From contig JBBHKE010000953.1 in the NCBI GenBank assembly GCA_037447655.1, positions 279,001 through 343,000 on the forward strand: DNA of 64,000 bases, given 5' to 3'. A program made the translations under genes and the position numbers. Below the pieces are notes generated by a model. It was not told the DNA's origin, searched no databases, and was given only the letters and a program-made list of their open reading frames with translations. This document shows, in pieces, positions 1 through 11,492 of this stretch; position 1 is the stretch's first letter; every line of letters starts with the position of its first letter. This DNA comes from Zygnema cylindricum. Taxonomy: Eukaryota; Streptophyta; Zygnematophyceae; Zygnematales; Zygnemataceae.

Positions 1-3000
1 CTGCCACGGTGAGCTTCATCTGCTTGCTCCAAGTATGCGATCAAAAGCTCTTCACCAAAAAAGTCGCCCTCTTTGATGTTGGGCTTGTCCATAGTATCCT
101 CGGCACCTTTGTTCGGTGCCCGCAGGTTGCCTGTCTTCTTGCTGCTGCCAAAGAGGGCGCCACTCCTTACAAAGAACATACGGTCCACAAGCTCTCCCTC
201 GTGGATGATGATAGTGCCGGTTATGTAGATGCGATGTACCATTCGCTTGCAAACTGTGTCCTTCACAGCCTCGTCCATGGCCTGAAAGAGCTGTGACTGC
301 AGCCAAGAAAGGGAGAAAGGAGGAGGAACGCAAGCAATGTGAAGTTTGTGGCAAAACAGACATACAGAATAGGGAACATCACATTCCACCACTGTGATTT
401 ACAGGAAATACAAAAGGAAAGGTCAGAGTTGGCTTTAAGTAGGACAAAAACAAGAGTACCCAGAATTAGAAGACTGTCAGGTTTCTCCCCATTCCGAGAC
501 AGACGACATAGAAACGTGAAGGACGAGCTAACCTTGGATATAAGTTCAAGACATAAGTGCCGGCGTACATCCCGTTGCAAATCTTCTGTGAGTATGTTCA
601 GCATCTCATTATCGTGCACCCCACGATTGGCAGACCACTGGAGTCGCTCCAATTTTCTCACACGCCTGCACCAGTATGAAAAATTGTCAACGTAATTGCA
701 CATTTCCCAATAGACCCAGATTTTTTTTTTTAATAATAACAAAACTACAGAAAAAATCTTGCTAGAATTACCAAGGATTACGAATCAGGTGATGATGACT
801 TCTAAAGTTAATTAGTGATGAGCTTTTTACTGGTAAACAATATGTCCAAAGATTCAGGGTCCCGATATAATTACGTGGGATAATAATTCCATATCAAAAG
901 TGGTGATATGGAAAATGGGGATATATTGTTGTGTCAGTTGCAATGATGTAATGAGTGTAGACACCTACATAAACCTGTATTGGACACAATCTCAAACAGT
1001 GAAAAATATGCCTTCTCCATGATTTCAATATTTCACAAAATGTGCAAGTCAACTGATAACTTCAATTATTTTGCATCCACAAACTCTAAATTTGTGATAA
1101 GCTTTGGCGGCAACCAATCATGTCCCAAGTCCATCGGCCACGAAATCGATCTTATCTCTACACATCCCATATACATTCATGATAACAATATTTGAAAATT
1201 TTACTAGAAACCTTTTAAAATGACACTCCTTTTTCATAGCACCATCCCTAATTCAAAACAAACATAGCCAGACAACATCAAGACGTGTCGATTGAGCTTT
1301 GGACTTTTCAGAAAACAGTGCCTTTGAGAATAACTCATGCATGCATGCCCGCTTTCTTCATAACGTTTTCCCTTGTAATTTTCCAATACAAACAAGAGTG
1401 GAGCACTGCAATTCTGCAAAACAACTTTGTACAGCACAGATAATAACAAATTATCATCTTACTTGGCAAGTAGCTCTGGCAGGTTCCTGCGGATCATCCA
1501 GTTTTCCACATCTCTCCTTTGAAGCTGGTATTCAAAAGTCCTGTCCACCACCAATACTCAAGAAGGATAAGCAATAGTTCTCTCAGTCTCTGGAACTGTA
1601 AGAATTGTGGAAATTGAGCAGATCCTTGTTTTACAATGAATAAAGTGCAAGTGCATCAAATTCTACAGCACCTAGACATTAGTCGCATCCACAAATATCC
1701 AGACGTCTCCTACGAAAAAGTAAACGTGACAGGGCTTCACATAAAACCGTGAAAAGGGTTTCAAATTGCAAGTTTTGAACTCTAAACAGCAAGAACTTCA
1801 AGCAGTATCCCTTCTGACAGCTAGACCAGAGCATGTGAAGCACATAAGAGTATGATACATGTGCCTCTCTCACCTTCGAGTCAATGATTGCAAAAAACTC
1901 TGAATATTACCAATCAACACAGCGAACAATAGCAGGCCTCCAGCTGTAATTGTAAGCATAAATATCACTTCAGGTATGAAATAACTTGGATCCTGGTTTC
2001 CGCCAAGTGTACTAATTTGCTGCAAGCAAAAAATGGGATCATATCTAAAGGTCAGCAAAAGACAATGTTTTCATGCACACGAAAACTTCCGAGTACCAGG
2101 CAGTTCACCAACCCCATGTTCCCGACTTGTACTATATTCAGCCATTTAGTCAAATAAAAGTGAAGCACGAAGGCTGTATCAATTGGTAATGAGGGATTAA
2201 AATCAAAAACCCGGAGCAAATAATGTAATCACAAACATAAGACATAAGAACCAGACAAACTTTAAAACACACTCAGTAGTGAACATCTGAGTGGCTCATC
2301 TAAGAACTTTTCATGTTCAGAATAACGTGTGTACAAAACAAAAAGGCTTGGAAAGGAAAGGAAAGGAAAAGCAAAACCAAGATGTGATCCTGGCATTCCT
2401 TGACAGAGCTACATGAAAGTACATACATCGAGGAAAAAGTTCCTACAAACTAACATTTTCATTGTTGATGCTTTGTCACCTTGTCAAAAGACCTTCTGAA
2501 AGTTAATGTTCCGTCAACAAGCATAGACCAAAATGAATGTCAATAGGTGTACATCTACAGTACACCCAATTAACTTAGGAAAGTTTCACGAGTTTATCCA
2601 ACCAATTCAATGCTTCAGATATTCTTTACATGAAAAAGTGTATGGAGCTAAAAGGTAATGAGCCATTTAGATGCTTTGAAAGCATGTAGCTCAATTAACA
2701 AAGAAACAAGCTTAGGGGAGGCCAAAGTCATTATTACCATAAGAACAAGATATCGGAACAGGAGGTTTGCTGAATGAATAAAATGATATAACTTTCTAGA
2801 CTTTCCCCCATTGGAGTTTTAAACACATTTCAAATTGAGGTGTTGGGCTTATAGTAAACGTACGGGTAAATGAATGATGTGGAAAATTTATATACATTCA
2901 ATCATGAAGTTCATTTATGAGTAGCTGGCCTGAATTTTCCTATAATTACGGACATTTTTTTCACATCTGGACACATGTAGTAAAATTTTCCTGTATGACA

Positions 3001-6000
3001 CAAATGCTTAAGTTGTCATCGCATATTTCATAGGGAATGTTTTGTTTCTTGCTGTACAACAACTATTCTTCGGCCAAAAATACCAAGAAAACATAAGCAT
3101 TTGAAAATTTGAAAACTCCCAAAAATATCTTTTGTCATTTTCTGCTAAGATTATGCAAGAGTTAAATGAATGGTCCTTAACATTACACAATAGAAAAAAA
3201 AAGGACAGGCAAATGCCTTATTGCCCATTTAAGGAGAGTATTGCTTAAATGAAAGCCATTGTCTTCTTGTGTTAAGACTGTTGCAGCTCTGGTCCTGATT
3301 ATTGAATAGGGAAATGTCTTTGAGAACTACTCAATGGCGATCATTTTCAGTTAACAAGGGTGTACACAGAGATGCTTTACATGGAGTAGCTCTCATGTTT
3401 CCTCACCTAGGGTATATAAATCATAGCATATGTTGTTTGTCGTTGATAAAGACACAGTAGTGAATATAACATTTACAAATGGGTTTGCACAAGCTTTCTT
3501 ACATCATTTTCTTTTTTATCGTTAACGCAACAAGCTACGTCGGTCACTACATCATCATCGATTTAGCAGCAGTGCAGATCTATATTTAGTATGAACATTG
3601 AATTATCGTTGTAACAGGTTTTTAAACAGAAGACATGTTTGGATGTTTGGATCAATGATATCCTCACACAATTATTTATGTAACAAAATGCCATATTGTT
3701 TTGGGTTCAATTGGCGTATGGCCAGGATTGTGCAATTTGTCAATTGAGTTAACATGTATGCACTTTGGTTGTTTCCTCTATATTCCAAGTTGCAGTTCAC
3801 AATAAAATATAGATACATACATGTACTGATTATCGAGAGGTTAGTTTGACACCCGTATCGGCTATCAAGATCTTGTCATGCTGGCGCAACATGCAAAGGG
3901 GGAGAGGGGAGAGGGGAGAGGGGAGAGGGGGAAAGGAGAAAGGAAGTATTCAAGAAAGAGTGTTCAACACAAGGAGAGGAAGAGATATGGTGAAAGAAAA
4001 AAAAAAAGTCAATGTAAGAAGTCTTACCGTGAATCCCCATTGCAAAGCGTAGATGTATTTATTGAAGGGAGGTTTGTAAATTGCCAATGGAACAACTCTT
4101 TCATAAAGACCATAATCGAAACCAACCGGCCCCCCCTTGAAGTTGGAATTGCTTGGTAAGCAAGCTTCTGAAACATTTGTAGGGTCTAACCAAATCTGAC
4201 TTGCTGGTGGTATGTCCAATTGACTGTCGCAATTGATGGTACAAGTTGTGGCATTCTCGCAACTGTGGCGAACACATGTGTCCCAGCGCTGCACCACAGC
4301 TACAGAGCTCCCCCATTCAGATAGATGGACAAAATGGCAATACACAAGATCATCGCTCCAAAGGAAAGGCTTCAGTATGAATTTCAACTTGATTCACAGT
4401 TTCACAGTTTTTCAGTTTTTATCTCTCGCAGTTTTTATGCTTTTATGGGTAAAAAATAAGAGAAGGGCACCCAAACTTGCAGCCAAACAAGTCTTACAGC
4501 CAAACTTTGAATAAGAAAAAAAACATTTTTCACGGTAATAGCATACATACTTATATGCTAGAAGAAACTTCACATTGAGAGTGCTAGCAGGCAGAACATA
4601 ATGGCTATAAGCCCCAGATAGAGCAAGAAACTGGAAATTAATCAATAGAAGGCGAAAAACTCCTCACCTGGAGACCCCCGAGGTACCAAATCGAGCCAAC
4701 CACATGTGATGCCATGACATACATAACCAAGTTGAAGAAAAAACTAGCCCAAGCTGATTCAAACAAAAGACCTGCCGTATCCGAGCCTCTGAGCAATGGA
4801 TAGCAGCGCCGTATTCGTGGAATGTATTGCACAAGCACAATCAAGCGGAGGCCACTTGACGTGAAAGTTGCAGGTCCATTTCCAATAGCAGGAACAACAA
4901 TGCAAGCAATAATCTGTCCAAACATGGTTTCATTGGTTCAGATCAGCATGGACAAATTTCACTGCCTAATGGTATATAAGGCTTCAAGCAAATGCAATAG
5001 GGTGAATTTGCTGATATTGGAAAAATTCACCAGTGCACAGGCACTAAGATTTTAGCCACAAAACCAAACGGAGCTATATAGCTAATTAGACATGAATGTT
5101 TAAGAAACTCCTTTGATAGCAAATTCGTCATGGAAGACTTCAACGAGGCCAAAAACAGATGGAAGAGGATTATTTGTCCTCCAGCTCAGAAGTAACACGG
5201 GCATTATTCAAAGTTTTCAAAGTTTTTCGGGAGAAATAATCAGCAAGCCGCTCACCTGTGGAACAGGCAGCAGGGCAATAACGTCAAACAAAAACCAACT
5301 CTTCAGATAATTGGCTTTAATCTTTCTCAGGTCATAGACCCATTCCCCTGGGCGGTCTGGAGATTTGGCTGGGCCCCATAAGTAATAGCGCTTTTGTGGA
5401 CCGATTGGCACCCTGTAAGCCAAACGGAACTGCAAAAAAAAAAAAAAAAGTTTGCAGCTTTCTCTGACATTCTTCATATGGTGACCGGAATACATTGCTT
5501 CGTAAACTCAAAGAGTAGTGAAAGCTTGAAACAGTTTGATGTATCCACTCCAATCGGACAATAGTTAGAGCGCTCTCTCAAATTTGTTAGAGAGATAAAA
5601 CTACCAAGACAATGTTATAAGTGCAGATAGCAAATGACGTATGCTGAAAACTAGAAATTCCACTTTGCTTTAGGTGAAAATGTGGGCTTACCTGCACCAA
5701 CATGTGTAGAAAGTAGCAAAAATCAAAGCAGGTTCTGAAAACTACTAGTGACACCACATACGACCAATTAGTTAACACGCAAAAATGTTCCTGCACAAAC
5801 AGCCCGTAGCAAAGAACAAAAGACTGTGAGAAAACTCCAATAAACCAAGTAGACTGTGCCTCGACAGAGGAAGCTAACTAATTCTTCAGGAGTGATTGAC
5901 TATGTTGGTGGATGACAAAGTATTGAAGCATGATGATCATGACCATGTAAAAGAGAGCTACAACTTTCTTAGTACGTCTGTACGAAATTGAACAACAAAA

Positions 6001-7096
6001 ATGAAATGAAAGAAAGCTTTGCCAGAAAGAACGGAATAAACAAAGACAGCACTTGCAAAATTTCTAAGACTATGAGATTGCAACCTTATCAATAGCAGCA
6101 ACGAAAAAAAAGAGTGGGTCGACTGCAAATGACAAGAACATTGCCGTCACGAACACTCGATTCCAATTCATCATGAAATTGCTTGACGGATTGACTCCAA
6201 TGAAATGCTCTCGACCATCAGAATCAACTTGTTTGGGAGGTTGAAATAACTGGTGGACTACAGTCGCTCCATTCTTCAGATGGTCCCATGTCTTGGGGAG
6301 CGTCTGGGGCAACAACATCAAATGAGTATCAACAAAATCAATCAAATTCTGAAAACAACAGTTTTTGTCAATCACAATCATATATTAAGCAACAAATCCT
6401 TCGTTGCAGTTGAACCCCATAGTCTGCCTAAATCTACAAATGAGTGCAAATTTATACATGCTGATGCTATGCCATCATCTTTTGACGGAATTCAAAAAAC
6501 TTAACTACTTCAGCCATCATACACCAACTCCTTCATACCCTTCTTGTTTTCTTGACAAGTCTGTACAAATAAGGAGAATCTTCATCATCATCATCGTCGG
6601 AGTTCAGATCAGCCAGCTCTTGCTCCAAGGACATTCTCATAGGATTCGAGTTGTTCACTTGTTTCTTTGGCATCTCCTTCATTCTCCGAAATTCATGAAA
6701 CTCGGGAGGGCAAGTTGTGCACGTAGGATCGCAGCATTGGTTCAGAGTTACTGTCATACTCTTCTTCTGCACGACCTGTCTCCGATGAAGGCCCGGAGAA
6801 TCAATGTCCAGTCTAGCAGAACCCTCTCCATAATCAGCGCTCAGTTTCGGACTGAATCGTTTTATCCTTGACGCAAATTCTGACGATTTTTCTACGCTAA
6901 TCGGCGGAACTGAAACTGCAGAGTCCAATGAACCTGGCCGCAGGAGAGTGATCTCCGGCCCCTGCCCTGCCACGCTCACTTGTGAGCTACGTGCGCTTCC
7001 ATCTGAATTAGAATCAATTTCGGATAGCTCCTCATCCTCTAAATCATCTAGATCGGCAGGAGGAGGCCCGGCTCGAAAAGCGTCCCAGCGACTCAT
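1..7096 (-). CDS. cyclic nucleotide-gated cation channel (plant CNGC), 3' end outside window
   Basis: Ten exons with GT..AG borders can be followed on the minus strand: 7096-6539, 6348-6085 (or from 6303), 5790-5692, 5429-5256, 4913-4668, 4288-4028, 2019-1874, 1540-1463, 665-533 and 296-1 (continues off the edge), about 751 residues. The first in-frame ATG is at 7096; the GTG just upstream is not a likely start. Residues 1-186 form a polar, acidic cytosolic N-terminus with a CCDPTCTTCP cysteine cluster. S1 (VDPLFFF) is in exon 2, S2 in exon 3, S3 in exon 4, the Arg-bearing S4 (IPRIRRCYPLLR) and S5 in exon 5, a Cys-rich extracellular turret and pore helix (YIYALQWGFT) in exon 6, and the filter ISTLGGNQ plus S6 (LLLFAVLIGNIQSFLQ) in exon 7. 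Exons 8-9 give the C-linker (RRDVENWM, LTEDLQRDVRRHLC) and exon 10 the nucleotide-binding domain ending FFGEELL. The family forms tetrameric Ca2+/K+-permeable channels. The GNQ-type filter and long N-terminus recall the CNGC19/20 group, but subgroup assignment is an inference. Confidence 0.95.
3899..3940. repeat. purine-rich GAGGGGA tandem repeat in CNGC intron 6
   Basis: A run of GAGAGGGG units lies in the intron between the pore-helix exon and the filter exon. It is simple-sequence DNA with no coding role. Confidence 0.8.
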
Positions 7097-7157
7097 TGCG
7101 AACACAGAGGACGCTGGTGAGCCTCGCGCGCTGCCTTTGATAAAGTATTAACACCGC

Positions 7158-7165
7158 TGACGTCA
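7158..7165. promoter_or_regulatory. TGACGTCA palindrome upstream of the CNGC start
   Basis: A perfect TGACGTCA palindrome sits about 62 bp upstream of the CNGC ATG, within CTGACGTCAG. This is the classic bZIP (TGA/CRE-type) binding site. Its position in the presumed 5' UTR or proximal promoter suggests a regulatory site; binding is not shown. Confidence 0.45.
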
Positions 7166-8266
7166 GCCTCTCAATAGCTACAGAATACTCAAATGTTCAA
7201 CGCTGTCAACTCGTTCCTCTTAAGAAAGGCAAGGCATCGACAGCTTGATTGGACTTCATTGAAATCCTTGGCAATGACAGTCAAATGAACTCGTCAACCC
7301 AGTTCCGGTCGTACACTGACAAGGTTCAATAAGTCAATGGGCGTCACTTGACGGCGGTTTAAAACGAGACTCGCTGGGTGGACACCACAAATTCAATTGG
7401 ACACCCCTATAATTGAGCCGTACGGAAACTGTAGACTTGGATGAAACGCACTGCGCAATGAGGGGTGTCCACCTAGACCCGTTTAGAATAGATTTTTGGG
7501 TGTACCGACGACCGCTACAGTGCAGTAACACCCCTCCCTAACAACGCGCTTGGAGACGCCGCCGCCAACAGGTGGGAGAGGTCAATTTTTTTTTGGCAAC
7601 GGTTATTAAAATTGTTTTCAAAAGTAAAACGACAGAAAAAATTCACAGGATTGCCGGTCATTTGTATCTACGGTAAAAGCTATCCGTCTTACAACTTCGG
7701 TAAATTTGCCGTGTCCGCTGTCCGATAATATAACATAATGAATGGTTAAGAGAAACGATATATCGCTCGTGGACGATAGATTTGTTGTCGCCGATATATA
7801 GGTAGACATCTAATATTAACTGGTACTATATAGTGTACACTACAGTACAGTACTTACCTGTATCTTACAAGTGTGACAAATGTATTATGTACTTCTGATC
7901 TTCTTTTCAGCTTTTTTCTATATAGAAATAAGACGTACGATTCCAGGCAAATGCCAATCACGACAGAATGTTCAGGTCATTTTGGTAAAATAAAGACAGT
8001 ACTGTACTGAACAGTCGTATATGAACAAATAATCCTGAAAGCTCACAAAGACTTTAACACTTTTTGTCTCTTTGACTATTTTTGACACCGTACATATGTA
8101 CGCGTCTTCAGAGTTCAGACGAAATGGTTGACCGAGAGGCGGCAAAAGTGAAACAGATTTGTACTTGGCGCAAGAGTCTACGTCATCGAGTACAAAAATG
8201 AACAGAGTTCGTACAGGATTGGGGTACCAAGAGCCGAGGAGTATCCGAGGAGGATTACCTTTGACC
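7166..8266. other. non-coding, CNGC upstream region
   Basis: No convincing ORF or repeat family is visible here. It is AT-rich with short runs of T and A and probably includes the CNGC promoter. Confidence 0.5.
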
Positions 8267-8274
8267 GTTCAAAA

Positions 8275-8577
8275 CATAGTTCAAAAGTAGGTGAAAGTAG
8301 GCCCATACAATATGCCTATCGTATGCAAAACATACAATATGACCTTAAGACCCATATTGTATTCGGACCTATTCGGACCAATTAAAACATTCGGACCAAA
8401 AATTGGACCAATCAAAATATTGGAACCAAAATTTTTTATTTACACCATCAGATTCGAACGATCGGACGGTCGCTGATCAAAGTAGAGATCTAAGAAGATC
8501 ACATGAAAAGCCCATAACACAACTTACAATAAAGGCGCCGACCAAAGGCCTACCATAAAGCCTACTTTTGAACTATG
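8275..8577. mobile_element. hAT-like MITE, copy 1
   Basis: The 303-bp element begins CATAGTTCAAAAGTAGG and ends with its reverse complement (CCTACTTTTGAACTATG). It is flanked by a perfect 8-bp duplication, GTTCAAAA, at 8267-8274 and 8578-8585. An 8-bp target duplication is typical of the hAT superfamily. There is no transposase ORF, so it is non-autonomous. Confidence 0.85.
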
Positions 8578-8632
8578 GTTCAAAAGCAGACGGATTGCTT
8601 TACTACACCGCCAATCGCCATTAGCGTATTGA

Positions 8633-9053
8633 ACGCTAATTCGGTCCCGCTTTTTTTTTTCAAAATTCTTAAATAGCATAAATTATTATAGGGAATTGAT
8701 GATGACAGTGACTGTTTTGGTTGCGCACAGTCACTTACGTCATTTTGTCAAAAATTGTACGTTTAAAGTACATATTGGTACAAATAAAGTCTCGTTGAGT
8801 ACAAATTTGACGTCAATCGGTTGGACAACTTTGACTTTCAAAATATTGTTTCAACCGCTTAAAATTTTGCCGCGCTTGCGGACGTCAACCGTCATAATAA
8901 AATAAGCAATTCACACGGCCGGCTAACGTTTACGGTAACAAAACTACGACAACCACGTGTAAATAAAAGTGTTGCAGACAGTCACTTTTTGTCTTTACGT
9001 AAGCTCCACGATAAGAGCACTTAGCCGCAAATTTGAAATTTAATCATCTAAGG
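8633..9053 (+). repeat. left arm of a long inverted repeat
   Basis: About 410 bp, starting at ACGCTAATT, are similar in inverted orientation to 31394-31807. Shared landmarks are the CACAGTCACTTACGTCATTTTG block and the block containing AGTGACTGTCTGCAACA. The arms are diverged by many substitutions and small indels. No protein is encoded. Confidence 0.75.
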
Positions 9054-9619
9054 CATAGTTCAAAAGTAGGTGAAAGTAGGCCCATACAATATGCCTATTG
9101 TACGTAAAACATACAATTTGACCTTAAGATCCATATTGTATTGGTCGCAAAATGAAAATTAATAGCAACAAGGTTGAGTTACACATCGAACGATAGATAA
9201 TTAAACGCCATGTCTAATTTTTTAAAAACATTCGGACAAATTTTTATTTTTCCGTGAGTTTTGAGGAATTTTTTATTTACACCGTCAGATTTGGACGATC
9301 GGACGGTCGCTGATCAAAGTAACGATCTAAGAATATCACATGAAAAGCCCATAAGACAACTTATGATAAGACTTACGTCCGCGTTTATTCTTTTTCCGGG
9401 TATTTTTTCCCGCGGAATTTCATCCTACGCCGTGTCAGTTCGGTAAAAATAATTGTCCGGCGGCGTGCGCTGGATTATGATCATACGTCAGATTCGTACG
9501 CTCGTACAAGAGTGTGTACAACACACACACATACAGTATGCCTACTCAACACGAGTTTTGTGCCAAGTTTTATGCGCTTACCAAAGACCTACTATAAAAA
9601 CGCCTACTTTTGAACTATG
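9054..9619. mobile_element. hAT-like MITE, copy 2
   Basis: This 566-bp relative of the element at 8275 has the same CATAGTTCAAAAGTAGG terminal inverted repeats and a related left subterminal region. Flanks are ATCTAAGG at 9046-9053 and GTCTAAGG at 9620-9627, an 8-bp duplication with one mismatch. It landed exactly on the left end of the T1 element. No transposase is encoded. Confidence 0.8.
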
Positions 9620-9624
9620 GTCTA

Positions 9625-9969
9625 AGGGTATGTCCCCACGTACTTGTAACTTAGCGAACTTACATTGTATTTTAGCGCAGATCCGTCGGACCCGGTTTTC
9701 AAGTGTCCTTATGTGTGTAAGGACAAAATCGTAACTTACGCTTGTGACGATTGTAAACATCGACAATACCTATGATGGCTGTCAACGTATACAATCTGTG
9801 GTCGCACATTATTTTTTGGAAACGCTTTGTGACGCCGCATATCTTACCGTGATATTGTAGACATACCGCCCTCCAGTCTATGCAGTTTCATAGTTGAAGA
9901 AGATGCGATTTGCCTTCGCGTCGCCTGTCCGGTCGACGTGAAATGACATCAGAATTTTGAGACCCCTGT
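9625..9969. mobile_element. TIR element T1, left part (split by chromovirus)
   Basis: It begins AGGGTATGTCCCCACGTA. The matching inverted end, CATGGGGACATACTCT, is at 31044-31059 beyond the chromovirus, so T1 appears to have been one element of about 780 bp into which the retrotransposon inserted. Internal sequence (…TGTGACGATTGTAAAC…) resembles T3 and T4 further right. Confidence 0.65.
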
Positions 9970-10440
9970 TGTAACAAGGTTACAAAATAGAAGCAAAGTT
10001 GAGAAGCTGCTGTAGTTGCGATGTCAGAGCAGCGCAGCTGCGATGTCAAACTAGCGCAACATAACAGCATAGCAATGCAGTATAACAGCAAAGTAATATA
10101 ACTTAGCAGCATAGCAACGTAGAAAAATGTAGATTGAACTGTATAGTTCTACAACCTAGCGTGGAAAGGGTGTAGAGTTTCCACGTGTACATAACTGACC
10201 ATCAGTAGTACCGAGTTGACTAGGAAGTAACTAGTTTAAATAGTGAGTAGACTCAGTGAAGAGACGCTCTTTTGCAAGTAGACTTCTGACAGCGAGCATC
10301 CAATCTTGTAATCTCTTCGTGATTAATAAAGCTCCAACTTTCCCTTGTGTACACTGTGTGACCTTGCTATTTCTAAGAGTGAATCTTTGGGAATATTCCG
10401 CTGTTCATCGTGGACGTGGTAACCGGGTTACTCTTTTACA
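9970..10440 (+). repeat. chromovirus 5' LTR
   Basis: A 471-bp LTR, TGTAAC...TTTACA, matching 30174-30620. It contains short tandem AGCAGCATAGCAA-type repeats and about 40 bp near 10200-10245 that are missing from the 3' copy. It is followed directly by the primer binding site. Confidence 0.88.
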
Positions 10441-10441
10441 T

Positions 10442-10453
10442 TGGTATTAGAGC
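10442..10453 (+). other. chromovirus primer binding site (3' end of initiator-Met tRNA)
   Basis: TGGTATTAGAGC starts two bases after the LTR. It differs by one base from TGGTATCAGAGC, the complement of the 3' end of plant initiator-Met tRNA, so this element is primed in the usual full-length way. Confidence 0.85.
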
Positions 10454-10474
10454 TTTTGCTCGTGACTCGACAGT

Positions 10475-11416
10475 ATGGAAGGTCACGCTGTCTCCACAGC
10501 TGATATGTTCGAGCGAGTCTTTCGGGAATTGGAGAACGTTAGATTGCAGAACGCTCACTTGAGTGACATCGTCGCAACTTTGGAAACTCGTCTTGGTGAT
10601 CGAGCACACGGAAGCATAGAGAGAGATTTGAGGAGATCAAAGTTGAGATTGCCCAAAGAGTTCAACCCTGCCAAGCACAAGAATCTCGATGCGTGGTTAT
10701 TTTCAATGGTGAACTACTTGGAGAATTTCCATAGTCTGTCCGATCGCGATAAGGTTTATTATGCGGGGGGTTTACTGAAGGGGGCAGCAAGAGCGTGGTG
10801 GAGAGCAATGGTGGAAGACGGCAAGGTACCCGCTGATTCGACCCTATTTGTTCGTTCTCTTCGTGATTGCTGGCAACTAGTGAACACCGTCAAGGTTGGA
10901 AATGATAGGATTTTGGTGTTGAAACAACGCACTTGTGTTTTGGAGTACACGCAACGATTCTTGGAATGCAAAGTTCAAATCCCAACGATGATGGAGGATG
11001 AGGTGGTTGATCGATATGTTAAGGGACTCAAGGCGTCTATTCGGAGGGATGTGGAACAATGGCTCGCACGGGAAACAACAACTCTTAGTCTCTCGGCAAT
11101 TGATCACTTTGCGGAACAAACAAATTCCGTAGACTTCACTCTTCGTAGGTCCTATCATTTTGGGTCGAGTAGTGGCGGAGGATGCCGAAGGGATGATGGT
11201 TCGATCCCTATGGAGCAGGGAGCAATCAAGGAGGACGTGGATTCGGTCAACGCAATTAAAAAAAAGAAGAAGACCACTAAGAAGAAGACCAATGACATGT
11301 CCCCAGAGGAGCTCCAAAGGAGGAGGCAAAATGGATTATGTTTCCTCTGTGGTTCCCTGGACCATATGGCCAGAGAATGCCCAAGGAGAAAAGACCCCGA
11401 CAAAAGGCAAACTTAA
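10475..11416 (+). CDS. chromovirus Gag
   Basis: A 313-residue intact ORF. The central part (LDAWLFSMVNYLENF, GGLLKGAARAWW) is a retrotransposon Gag capsid-type domain. A basic KKKKKTTKKK stretch is followed by a CCHC zinc knuckle, CFLCGSLDHMAREC, near residues 290-303. Gag packages the element RNA in a cytoplasmic particle. It begins 34 bp after the LTR and ends about 75 bp before the pol remnant, so gag and pol are in separate reading frames here. This is the only undamaged ORF of the element. Confidence 0.88.
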   Translation: MEGHAVSTADMFERVFRELENVRLQNAHLSDIVATLETRLGDRAHGSIERDLRRSKLRLPKEFNPAKHKNLDAWLFSMVNYLENFHSLSDRDKVYYAGGLLKGAARAWWRAMVEDGKVPADSTLFVRSLRDCWQLVNTVKVGNDRILVLKQRTCVLEYTQRFLECKVQIPTMMEDEVVDRYVKGLKASIRRDVEQWLARETTTLSLSAIDHFAEQTNSVDFTLRRSYHFGSSSGGGCRRDDGSIPMEQGAIKEDVDSVNAIKKKKKTTKKKTNDMSPEELQRRRQNGLCFLCGSLDHMARECPRRKDPDKRQT

Positions 11417-11492
11417 TGTCATGTGGTTAGCTAGAAAAAGTGGAGACCCCTTGGTTTTTCAAGGATAAATTGGGGGTAGTGTAATCAGCTTC

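Noticed and set aside
339-695. plus-strand ORFs antisense to CNGC exons
   Set aside because: Shadow frames of the minus-strand channel exons.
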